Shown one piece after another: positions 1 to 8,893 of a stretch of DNA of 42,000 bases (its first letter is position 1; the number at the start of each line of letters is the position of its first letter). Below the pieces are notes generated by a model. It made no database searches. It was not told the origin of the DNA and was given only the letters and a program-made list of their open reading frames with translations. The translations under genes and the position numbers were made by a program. This stretch comes from Apostichopus japonicus (lineage: Eukaryota > Echinodermata > Holothuroidea > Aspidochirotida > Stichopodidae), in the NCBI RefSeq assembly GCF_037975245.1, contig NC_092577.1:2691501-2733500 (forward strand), given 5' to 3'.

Positions 1-1500
1 GCCTTTGCTAGGCCTAGGCCTAGTATTTTAGTGATGATATCTTTATAATACTTGATCATGGCTGTCACAACACTCTTTTTTTTTATCTCAGTATTTTTTT
101 TGGCTAGCGTAATCGGTCCTAGCCTAGGCTAGTCTATACCTGGGCAACTGGAAATTTGTGTGGTAGCCTAGCTAGTTTTAACCAGTCAAGACCAGGTTGG
201 GGGCTAGGGCCTACTTACTGTCTACAGTGACTAAAGTCGATAGACATAGCTTTTTCAATAGGACATCAAGAATATGATCTACGCTAGGTCTAGCTGTATG
301 CCTATTATAATTTGGCAGTTGCATCTTAATATTTTTTTTGTAGCTATCATAACGTAGTCCTAGTCTATCCCATTAATTTGAAATTTGTTTAGTAGCTAGT
401 TTTATTCGGGCTAGTCTAGGCCAAGCCTAAGTCGGCTTAGGGGCTGCTAACTGTCTACAGTAACTTAGGTCGATAGACCAGCTTTCTCAATATAATATGC
501 TAGGAAATGCTCTAGCTATTGCCCTGTCATCGACGTCCTTTCTACGTTGCATGTTATTCTAGATAACCTACTGTGACTAGTAATAGTCACATTGGTCATA
601 GCCTAAGTTATCAGACTAGGTTAAGTTATGCCTAAGATACTGAGGATCTCTACTGATCCTATTAATATACATGCTGACACAAAGACATATAGTTATATCC
701 AAGTTTTGGGTTGTATCAACCTAATCTATGTCTAGGTTAACAGAGGTCTGAGAGGCATAGTCCTTTCAATATAGCATTGTTTTAATAGTTATGTTAGCTT
801 CTAATTTGGACATTAACTGTCTAGTTTAAGCATTTATATTTTTGCCAATTGCAATGATTTTCCGTATTGTTTGTCTAGTCTTAATTTAAGACAAAAAAAA
901 AGATCTGTTTTGTACCTAGTTTAACATGGGACTAGGTTTACAGTCACATAGGTCTAGAAGGCCTACCTTTCTTGAGTCTGACAGTTGACATGGATGTTAT
1001 ACATTCTAGACATATAAAGATCTGTTTTATAACTTTTCTTGCATGGGACTAGGTGGACAGTAACATAGGTCTAAGAGGCTTAGCCTTCTCGAGACTGACC
1101 TTTATATATATGATGTACTATTCGTTATGTTTGCTTCTAATTTTACCATCGACAGACTTTGGTATTTATGTTTTTACCAATTGTTATGATTTTACCTTTT
1201 GCAGTAAGGTAACCTTAGTCCTTAACAATAAAACTGTTTTGTACCTAGCCCAATATAAGTCTACAAGGCCTAGCCTTTCCAAGTCTGGCAGCTAGAATTT
1301 TTTTAATTCGTGATTTTCAGTTCTAATATGGCCATTTAAACCATCAGTATTTGTTTGATTTTTAAATTATGCTATCAGTCACGACGTTTTAGGATTTGAG
1401 TCTATTAAACAGTCGAATCTTTTGTATTTAAGGCACAATTCTTTCTAAGGGAAAAAAATATCAGCAATTACAATGATTTTCCTTCTTGTAATAGCCTAGA
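1..1500. repeat. Degenerate repeats forming the Helitron 5' region
   Basis: No convincing gene is seen here. Diverged repeats are visible. A unit containing CTGTCTACAGT followed by a 'cgatagac...agctttctcaata' block occurs near 217 and 449 (period about 232). A 'gggactaggt..acagt.acataggtct' block occurs near 927 and 1047 (period 120), with a weaker copy near 1250. A 'gcttctaattt...caatgatttt' block occurs near 792 and 1128. CCTAG/GCCTA motifs are abundant. Part of the first unit, including 'catcaagaatatg', recurs at about 20085-20200 inside a short derivative, which ties these repeats to the Helitron. The short reading frame at 1053-1295 lies inside the repeats and has no coding character. 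Confidence 0.55.
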
Positions 1501-2078
1501 GTGATATTCCTGTTTTCGTTTATTTACTATTGTCATCAATAAAGTCGTTTAGCCTTGGGTCCAAAGGATTCATTCCGATGTTGTTAAGGCACTGATTATG
1601 TTAAATGGAAGTGAAATCTGCAAATTAAATTTTGTAGTACAATTCATTAAGAATGTACTAATGTAATTGATAGGTGCATTAGTTGTTTGTTTTCTAGGAT
1701 TTCGTGTGAGAATAATAAACCAAACAGGGTACAGCTATGTTGTTGTGATTATGGGTTCGTAAATATTCCTATAATATCTATTATGTTGCATTGAAATTGT
1801 CTAAATATCTTTTATTTAGTTAAATATTTATCCTTTGCTGTGTTGGTTAAATGTGTTATCATGTATCTAGACGCCCCTGTTGTTCACCCCTTGGATGGTT
1901 TTGAATATATGTTACGAAAATTCAGAAAACTAATTACTTTTAAATGTATACAAGAAGTTGTCATTCCTGATTGAGTGACATATATTCATTTTGGTTCAAT
2001 ACTTAAAAATATCTTCTTGGCGCTACAACATCTTACTGTTCAATGGCCTTATGTTATCCATAATTTCTTTTCTTTCAG

Positions 2079-2120
2079 ATCTCCTGGTTTTCTGGTAATT
2101 GTCAAGATCCACTTTTCAAG
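2079..2120 (+). other. Possible 5' untranslated exon of the Helitron transcript
   Basis: A strong polypyrimidine acceptor (ttcttttctttcag) ends at 2078. A consensus donor (AAG/GTAAAG) begins at 2121, leaving a 42-base candidate exon. The next acceptor could be the 'actag' just upstream of 2364, shortly before the ATG at 2387. There is no coding evidence, and a transcript read would be needed to accept it. The remainder of 1500-2386 shows nothing else recognisable. Confidence 0.3.
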
Positions 2121-2386
2121 GTAAAGTATAAGTTTGTCAAAAAGTTTGAAAATGTTGAGTTTGGTAAAATCAGCTTACTTTACAGTTCTTAAGTTTGAAA
2201 CTATAGTTTGATTGGTTGGAGTTCAACAGAGGCTTGCAAAACACAGTTTGACCATTTATATAACCTCAGCTGTTTTCGCACTTTCATATAAAAACCAACC
2301 TGATCAATCAGACTTTGAAGACTTAACAATGAACTCAAAAGTTATGTTTTATTCTATAAACTAGCCTTGGTCGGCTATGCTATAAA

Positions 2387-5300
2387 ATGCCAAGGAAATC
2401 AAAACGATCTGCTGCCGCTAAGGCCTCTTATGCCAGACATCTCAATAATACAGTGATAGGTTCCCTTCATCAAGGCGATGCAAGATTTTCTAGTGATACA
2501 GCTGGAAAGCAATGTTCGTGTAATGCTCTGGTTTCTCTTAGCTTTATCAACATCTATGATGTCATGACAACTTCTTGTATTGATAAAGTGCTAGATGAGG
2601 GTGACAAGTTGTATGGAATTTTACGTAAACAGCTACTTGCTTCTAATTCACTCCATGTGTCTGAATATTTAACTACAAATGATCTCCCAGTGCAAGTTTA
2701 TATCGATAACATCTTACACAAATATAGATATTTTGAAACCATATATGGGAAGCTTTTCGATGATGGATGTGTTTCTTCAATTCTAGAGCCATTAGATATT
2801 GTCGTGCAACATGCTTTTTGTATTTCAAAATACAGTATTATGGTTTTTGGAGGCTACATGATAGCGTTGTTTAAAAATAATGCTAACAAATATGGAATTT
2901 TTGATTCCCATAGCAGGAGTGATGTAGGACTTTTGACAGAAAATGGTAAAGCTATATTGTTATATTTTTCTTCCATACCAGATCTTGTTAATCACTTGCA
3001 CTTATTGGCCAAATCTCTATTTCAAGATAAATCTATTATTTTGGAGATAAGACCAATAGCAATCCAATCCATCATGTCCATCCCTTCTGCATCAGTCAAT
3101 ATGAATGGTTTTGAAACCTTAACCTCATATTTTCAATTTCAAAATTGCCAGCAAGAGAAAATTGAAAAGGCAGGTACAGCATCCTATCATAAACAGCACC
3201 TCACTTCCAGTTCACCTAGTTCAAAACATCAGCAGCTTTATAAAACAAGAAACAGAAGGAAATTACCCAAAGAGAAAAAGAAAACAAATCATTCCATGTC
3301 TAAAAAGGAGCCAAAGAAATCTCAGGGTCACAAAGTTTCAACAAAATCTAAAGTGACAAAAAATCAAGAAAAAACAAGTAAGAAAAGAATCAAGTCTTTT
3401 AAAACTGTAGAAGATCTTCACAAAATGTTCTATGAGAAAATTAAGAATGGTCCTATGTATGTTTGCACCTGCTGTCAGCAGACTTGGTTTAAACATTACG
3501 TTTGTCAACTATCAAATGATTCAGGGTTACCACATAACATATTGGCACAGTGTCGTAGTGGTTATTTATCAGTTGGTGGTAAAGAGTGGCTTTGTATTAC
3601 ATGCTTAAAGTACATAAGAATGGGTAAAGTACCTAAAATGTCTATAGCAAATCATGGAGGATTTCAGAGTAAACCAGAAGAACTCAACCTCTGTAATCTT
3701 GAAGAAAGGTTATTGTCTCCTAGAATACCATTCATGCAATTGAGAGAATTACCCAGAGGGGGACAATTGTCTCTAAAAGGAAACGTCGTAAATGTTCCAG
3801 TTGATATTATGCCAACAATTACTGCTCTGCCCAGACGTCTCTGTTTATCTGAAACAATACCAATCAAGTTGAAGAAGCGTTTAACGTACTCATCTAGTGC
3901 CTACATTGAAAATGTAAGGCCGTTAAAAGTAATGACAGCTTTGCATTGGTTGATTAACAATGGATCTCTCTTCCAAGAATTGAAAGTTCAAATAACACCA
4001 GAATGGCTAAAGGTCATATCACATGAAATGCAAGTTATGTCTGAAGAACAAGATGAAGAACAACAAGGTGAATGCATAAACGTTGACACATTTGATGAAG
4101 TTAGTGATAATGTAGAAGGGAATATGGATACACTACTAACAGCTTCAGAATATGATAGCAGTCAGGTTATGACTATTGCTCCGGGAGAAAATAGCACACC
4201 GATTTCTTTTTTCCATGACCCGGATGCAGAGTGTCTTGCTTTTCCGACAATATTTTGTGGCCAAAGAAGGATAGAGCCACAGATACCACTTCATTTCTCT
4301 GAAATATGTAAATGGGAACTACGAAGTGTGGATAGACGTGTAGCTACTTGCATACCAAATCTATTCTTCAAGTTAAAGAAGATACAAATGAAACAGATTT
4401 CTGACAAAGTTACGATCGCTATAAGGAGATGTAAAACAAATGGTAAAAAGTTTACAGCTAGTGATATTTTGGACCAGGATACGATGAATAATCTTGTAAA
4501 ATTAGATGAGGGTTACAGGATTTTTAGGAGTATTAGGAATTCACCACCATATCTTGAAAAAAGGAAGAAGGACCTCCTAGCAATGGTCAGACAGCTTGGA
4601 TTTCCCACATATTTTGTATCCCTCTCAGCAGCAGATACTCGTTGGTTGGATTTGCTAAAAGTTCTTGGTCAATTGGTCGACAATCGCACATATACAGATG
4701 CAGAATTAGAAAATATGAACTGGCAAACACGTAGTAGATTAGTTAAATCAGATCCTGTCAGCTGTGTTAGATTCTTTGATCATCGACTACAAGTATTCAT
4801 TTCAGACGTCCTTAAATCCAATCTGCATCCAATTGGGAAAATTGTTGATTCGTTTGTGAGAATAGAGTTTCAGCACAGAGGTTCACCACATGCTCACATT
4901 CTTTTTTGGATTGAAAATGCTCCATCTGTTAACAGTAGTACCTCAGAAGAGATAATATCATTTGTTGACAAATATATTTCATGTTCTAATGTGGTAGATC
5001 CTGACCTAGCAGATTTGCTTAAACTTCAGATACATAAACATTCACGATCTTGTCGAAAAGGTGGCAAACCAATATGCAGGTTTGGATTTCCTAAACCTCC
5101 AATGCAGAAAACGATGCTATTGTATCCAATCAAATCTGAAATTACAGAAGCTGAGTATGGAAAACTTACACAAAACTTTTTATATGTCTCTAAATTATTA
5201 GCAAATGCTAAAGATGGGGAACTAAATATGACCTACGATGATTTCCTGAAAGATGTTGATCTATCTGAAGAGGAGTACATACAGGCAATCCGTAGTAGCA

Positions 5301-6577
5301 TAAAAACTCCAACTATTTTTTTAGAGCGTACCCCTGCAGCCATTAGGGTTAATTGTTACATGAAAAATTTGTTAGGCACATATGGAGCAAATCATGACAT
5401 TCAGTTTGTTACTGACCCATATGCATGTGCTGTTTATATTGTGGCATATATGAGCAAATCACAAAGAGGAATGAGTCTATTGTTGGATCAAGCATGGAAA
5501 GAAGCAAGGGAAGGCAATTCAGATGTAAGAAAACAAGTTCGTATAATTGGTAACAAGTTTGTTAATGCTGTGGAGGTTAGTGCACAAGAAGCTGCATATC
5601 TTTTGTTGCAATTGCCAATTACACGATCATCACGTTCTATTGTTTTTATCAACACATCTCCCTGTGAAGAGAGAACATTTCTTTTAAAGAGTAAGGAGAA
5701 ACTTGAAGAAATGAATCCTGATGCTACAGATATCGAATGTGGTAACGTCCTGAAACGATATGCCACCAGGCCGAAAATTCTTGAACAATGGTCTCTGGTT
5801 GATTACGTTTCAAAATTAAATGTTCATTTCCCAAAAGAGTTAGAAGACAAATATTCAGATGATTATGCAGATGATCCTACATTTCAAAATGATGATGCTA
5901 CAGATATAAATCTTCCCACGAATAGTAGTGTTAACATCACTTTACCTTCAGGTATAAGGATCTCGTCTTGTAAAGTTCAAAAAGTCATTCGATTTGTCAA
6001 CTACAATAAGGAAACAGACCCTGAGAATTTTTCTAGAGAAAAGTTATTGCTTTACAAACCATGGCGCAAAGAGATAGAGTTGCTTGGTCGATATAAATCA
6101 TACAAAGAAAGTTTTTTGTCATGTGCTAGTCAAATAAGACCTTTGATGCAGGAGTATGAGCCAAATAAAACGTTGACTTTTGCAGATTTAATTGAAGTAG
6201 GTAGAGACTACTTTGAGGATGAGTTCCCGACAGTTGCTCCTGCAGCACAACAAATGGAATCAAATGAGTCAGAGGAAAGTAAGAAAGAAAGTATTGAATA
6301 TGCCTTCTATTGCCCGACAAAACAATCACATCAATCTGTAGATATAGCAAATGAGATTGGGTTACCATCTGCAAATCAAGTTATTGAGAATGTACAGAGG
6401 CGTATTTCAGATGAGTTGTTTTTTAAATTGTTGTGTTCTTTAAATACAAAGCAAAGAGAATTTTTTATGCATGTTATGCAATGGATAACGACCAGAAGAG
6501 ATCCTATGCATGTGTTTCTCACTGGAGGAGCTGGAGTAGGAAAGTCAGTTGTTATTAAAACTTTATTTCAAGCTTAA
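2387..6577 (+). CDS. Helitron Rep half: C76/OTU-like protease, zinc-finger region, HUH nuclease, Walker A
   Basis: This is a 1396-residue ORF. It starts at ATG 2387, which has an A at -3, and no earlier in-frame ATG was noted. The N-terminal 210 residues carry a Q-C-x-C-N-A motif with Cys43 and a D-S-H motif (Asp173, His175), the arrangement of C76/OTU-type deubiquitinating proteases. A Lys/Ser-rich stretch (about 270-345) looks like a nuclear localisation region. Cys pairs from Cys360 onwards followed by a W-L-C-x2-C pair match the Helitron-associated DUF6570 region. The Rep nuclease shows the HUH motif (His835-Ala-His837), an H/C-rich block ending CRFGFP (about 885-901), and the two-tyrosine motif Tyr1017/Tyr1021 with Lys1024. 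The family uses such tyrosines to nick and join single-stranded DNA. The ORF ends 11 residues after GGAGVGKS (1380-1387), the helicase Walker A. Family assignment is firm; enzymatic activity is inference. Confidence 0.88.
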   Translation: MPRKSKRSAAAKASYARHLNNTVIGSLHQGDARFSSDTAGKQCSCNALVSLSFINIYDVMTTSCIDKVLDEGDKLYGILRKQLLASNSLHVSEYLTTNDLPVQVYIDNILHKYRYFETIYGKLFDDGCVSSILEPLDIVVQHAFCISKYSIMVFGGYMIALFKNNANKYGIFDSHSRSDVGLLTENGKAILLYFSSIPDLVNHLHLLAKSLFQDKSIILEIRPIAIQSIMSIPSASVNMNGFETLTSYFQFQNCQQEKIEKAGTASYHKQHLTSSSPSSKHQQLYKTRNRRKLPKEKKKTNHSMSKKEPKKSQGHKVSTKSKVTKNQEKTSKKRIKSFKTVEDLHKMFYEKIKNGPMYVCTCCQQTWFKHYVCQLSNDSGLPHNILAQCRSGYLSVGGKEWLCITCLKYIRMGKVPKMSIANHGGFQSKPEELNLCNLEERLLSPRIPFMQLRELPRGGQLSLKGNVVNVPVDIMPTITALPRRLCLSETIPIKLKKRLTYSSSAYIENVRPLKVMTALHWLINNGSLFQELKVQITPEWLKVISHEMQVMSEEQDEEQQGECINVDTFDEVSDNVEGNMDTLLTASEYDSSQVMTIAPGENSTPISFFHDPDAECLAFPTIFCGQRRIEPQIPLHFSEICKWELRSVDRRVATCIPNLFFKLKKIQMKQISDKVTIAIRRCKTNGKKFTASDILDQDTMNNLVKLDEGYRIFRSIRNSPPYLEKRKKDLLAMVRQLGFPTYFVSLSAADTRWLDLLKVLGQLVDNRTYTDAELENMNWQTRSRLVKSDPVSCVRFFDHRLQVFISDVLKSNLHPIGKIVDSFVRIEFQHRGSPHAHILFWIENAPSVNSSTSEEIISFVDKYISCSNVVDPDLADLLKLQIHKHSRSCRKGGKPICRFGFPKPPMQKTMLLYPIKSEITEAEYGKLTQNFLYVSKLLANAKDGELNMTYDDFLKDVDLSEEEYIQAIRSSIKTPTIFLERTPAAIRVNCYMKNLLGTYGANHDIQFVTDPYACAVYIVAYMSKSQRGMSLLLDQAWKEAREGNSDVRKQVRIIGNKFVNAVEVSAQEAAYLLLQLPITRSSRSIVFINTSPCEERTFLLKSKEKLEEMNPDATDIECGNVLKRYATRPKILEQWSLVDYVSKLNVHFPKELEDKYSDDYADDPTFQNDDATDINLPTNSSVNITLPSGIRISSCKVQKVIRFVNYNKETDPENFSREKLLLYKPWRKEIELLGRYKSYKESFLSCASQIRPLMQEYEPNKTLTFADLIEVGRDYFEDEFPTVAPAAQQMESNESEESKKESIEYAFYCPTKQSHQSVDIANEIGLPSANQVIENVQRRISDELFFKLLCSLNTKQREFFMHVMQWITTRRDPMHVFLTGGAGVGKSVVIKTLFQA
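6575..6577 (+). other. Premature in-frame TAA inside the helicase core
   Basis: This stop separates Walker A from motif Ia of the helicase without any shift of frame. The coding pattern resumes at once on the 3' side. No plausible GT-AG intron that would remove it was seen nearby. Confidence 0.9.
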
Positions 6578-8530
6578 CATCGACAATTATGTTCGAATGA
6601 AGGTGACAGCCCCGAAGAATGTAGAATTTTACTCTGTGCACCTACTGGAAAGGCTGCTTATAATATTCAAGGGCAAACTATTCATTCAGCATTTAGTATT
6701 GATCCAAACCGTGGCTTCAACTACAAAAAATTAAATGGAGACAAATTAAACACTTTGCAAGTGAAGTATGCTAACCTCAAAGTTGTAATCATAGATGAAA
6801 TCTCGATGGTAGGAAATAAACAGTTCATGGTTGTTCATCAAAGGCTTCAAGAAATTATGGGCAATAAAGAGCCATTTGGAGGAGTTCATGTAATTGCTGT
6901 GGGAGATCTTTTCCAGCTAAAACCTGTAATGGATCAATGGATATTCTTAGATCTGGGCAGCGGTTACGGACCTCTGACGCCAAACTTATGGAAACAGTTT
7001 TTTACAGTTCATGAATTAACTCAAATTATGAGACAAAAAGATGATAAACAATTTGCTGAATTGTTGAATAGGTTAAGAAAAGGTATTCATACAAAAGCAG
7101 ATATCGACATACTACAAAAAAGAAAAGTGAATCAGCAAGAAGTTATAAATCCTTCTGTCCCCAGATTGTTTCCCTCTAATAAGTTAGTAAACGCCTATAA
7201 CGAACTGACATTTCAATCTTCAGGTAGAGAAAAACTTTTGGTTTCTGCTAATGATTCAATTTGCTCTGACATGACGGATACCATAAAAGAGGGAATAAAA
7301 GCTGCCATACCCACAGATCCGTCAAAAACCTGTGGTCTTTTTGGTGCTCTTCCAATCGCTGTCGAAAATAAATACGAAACTGTCGTGAACGTCGATGTTG
7401 ATGATGGAATAACAAATGGTAGTAGCTGTGTTGTAAAAAAATTACAATACCTTGATTCTAATAACCCAAGGCCAAGTATCATATGGGTCCAATTTGATAA
7501 TCTAGAAGCAGGTAGAGAAGCAAGATGTCGTTATAGACAATACTATTCCCCTGATATCGATGTCAAATGGACCCCTATTTTTGCAATCAAGAGAACATTC
7601 CTTGTAACTAAGAGAAAGGTCATGGCAGTAAGACAACAGTTTCCCCTTAGACCAGCTTCTGCAAAGACTATTCATAAGGCACAAGGAGATACACTTGCAG
7701 AAGTTGCTGTTCATATGGGTTCAAGGGTTATGCCACATGCACATTATGTAGCACTTAGTAGAGCCACAACTATGAACGGACTCCATATATTGGAACTAAG
7801 TGAGTCGAAAATTAAAGTAGAAGAAGCAGTTAATGTCGAAATGAGACGAATGACAACAGAAGCGCCCATGATACTATGCTTTTCACCTTTGTATTCTATG
7901 CAATCATCTGTTCTGAGGTTGTGTTTTCAAAATTGCAGGTCTTATTACAAGCATTACAATCATCTTAAAAGTGACCAGATCATAACATCATCTGATTTGA
8001 TATGTATTGCTGAAAGTAGATTAAAAGCAACTGATAACAACTTTGAGATACCAGGCTACATTTTTGAACGAAATGATCAACGACAAGAAAATGTTATCAG
8101 ACCCCCTCATGGCATAGCGATGTTTGTATCAAATAAGCTAAAGTATTTCAATGTCATCAAATACACATCTAAACTTTTTGAATGTATGACACTAACAATT
8201 GTGGACCCCTTCTTACAAGTATCAACAGTTTATAAAGCACCATCATGTTCATTTGGACAATTAAAGGAGTTCATTCTTCAACATTTGTTCAAACAAATAG
8301 ATGTAAAGAAGCGCTTTATTATTGTAGGCGATTTCAATTGCAACATTCAACATGACTCGAGAATTGTACAATTCATGACATCAACCTTCAAGTGTACTCA
8401 ATGTGTTAATGAACCTACGACATCATCCAACACTACAATAGATTTAGTCTTTTCAAACATACAGATTGCCTTATGTCAAGCAATTTATTGCGCATGGTCT
8501 GATCACAAATCTGTCCAAGTCTCTGTTTAA
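6578..8530 (+). pseudogene. Helitron PIF1-like helicase remainder plus EEP endonuclease domain
   Basis: This is the same frame as the Rep half, continuing directly after the TAA at 6575-6577. Motif Ia (APTGKAA...TIH) lies at about 6641-6690. Walker B (IIDEIS) is at about 6788-6805 and the GDLFQLKP motif at about 6902-6925. The C-terminal PIF1/RecD signatures (KTIHKAQGDTL and YVALSRA) lie at about 7665-7760. From about 7900 the chain changes to an exonuclease-endonuclease-phosphatase fold. It shows FQNCRS, an ...IAES motif, a GxAxxV motif, GDFN (about 8327-8338), a T-x-I-D-L motif and the terminal SDH (8498-8506). These are all of the usual AP-endonuclease catalytic positions. There is no start codon of its own near the front: the longest stretch starting with a near-cognate codon begins at 6755 (TTG). 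It is therefore a stranded half unless readthrough occurs. Confidence 0.85.
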
Positions 8531-8653
8531 TTTACAATTAATTGTCATAACAGATTTGTCACTAACTTAAATTAATAAGTATGATATAGCCATTCCATTT
8601 ATATTGTATATATGTAACCTTTCTCTTTTCAATCATTATTTTCTGATGTACAG

Positions 8654-8893
8654 ATGAGTACCATGATGATAAACATTTTAACCGAGCCTGAGGCAAGAGG
8701 GCTCAACCACTTCTGTTATGGAGTGACGCAGGAGAGTGACATCGTCGAAGTGTTCCTTGTGACTGTGGGCAAAAGCCTATCGAAAACTTTGGGGAACAAG
8801 ATCAACAAAGGGAAATTTTACATCATAAACAATTTTTCCCTCAATAAGCGGGAAGATTGTACCTACCTAAGACTGCCTGCAGACAAGGCCAAG
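8654..8893 (+). CDS. RPA-like gene, exon 1
   Basis: 80 codons from ATG to a CCAAG/GTGATT donor, phase 0. It encodes the N-terminal beta-rich segment. Confidence 0.78.

Larger units (their letters stand above)
2387..8530 (+). pseudogene. Helitron Rep-helicase-endonuclease polyprotein with one in-frame stop
   Basis: Frame 2 is open from ATG 2387 to TAA 8530 (about 2047 codons) apart from one TAA at 6575-6577. Coding continues in the same frame on both sides, with no insertion or deletion. Modules in order: cysteine protease (residues about 20-210), Lys-rich linker (about 270-345), Cys-rich DUF6570-like region (about 355-545), Helitron-like N region and HUH Rep (about 740-1030), PIF1-family helicase (Walker A at 1379-1387, continuing past the stop), and EEP endonuclease (about 7900-8530). 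The stop lies 11 codons after the Walker A lysine-serine pair, so this copy can make only a Rep half unless the stop is suppressed. All catalytic motifs around the break are preserved, which suggests a young lesion, a polymorphism or an assembly error. Together with the RPA gene downstream this is the element's replication machinery. Confidence 0.85.

Noticed and set aside
2387-8530. Cellular PIF1 helicase gene or an integrated herpesvirus fragment
   Set aside because: The helicase is fused to HUH Rep and EEP domains and sits beside an RPA gene and Helitron-type ends. The protease resemblance to tegument-type enzymes concerns the catalytic layout only, and no viral genes surround it.
6755-8530. 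Independent helicase gene starting at 6755
   Set aside because: The codon there is TTG and the same frame is coding upstream to the TAA at 6575, so it is the remainder of one interrupted ORF.
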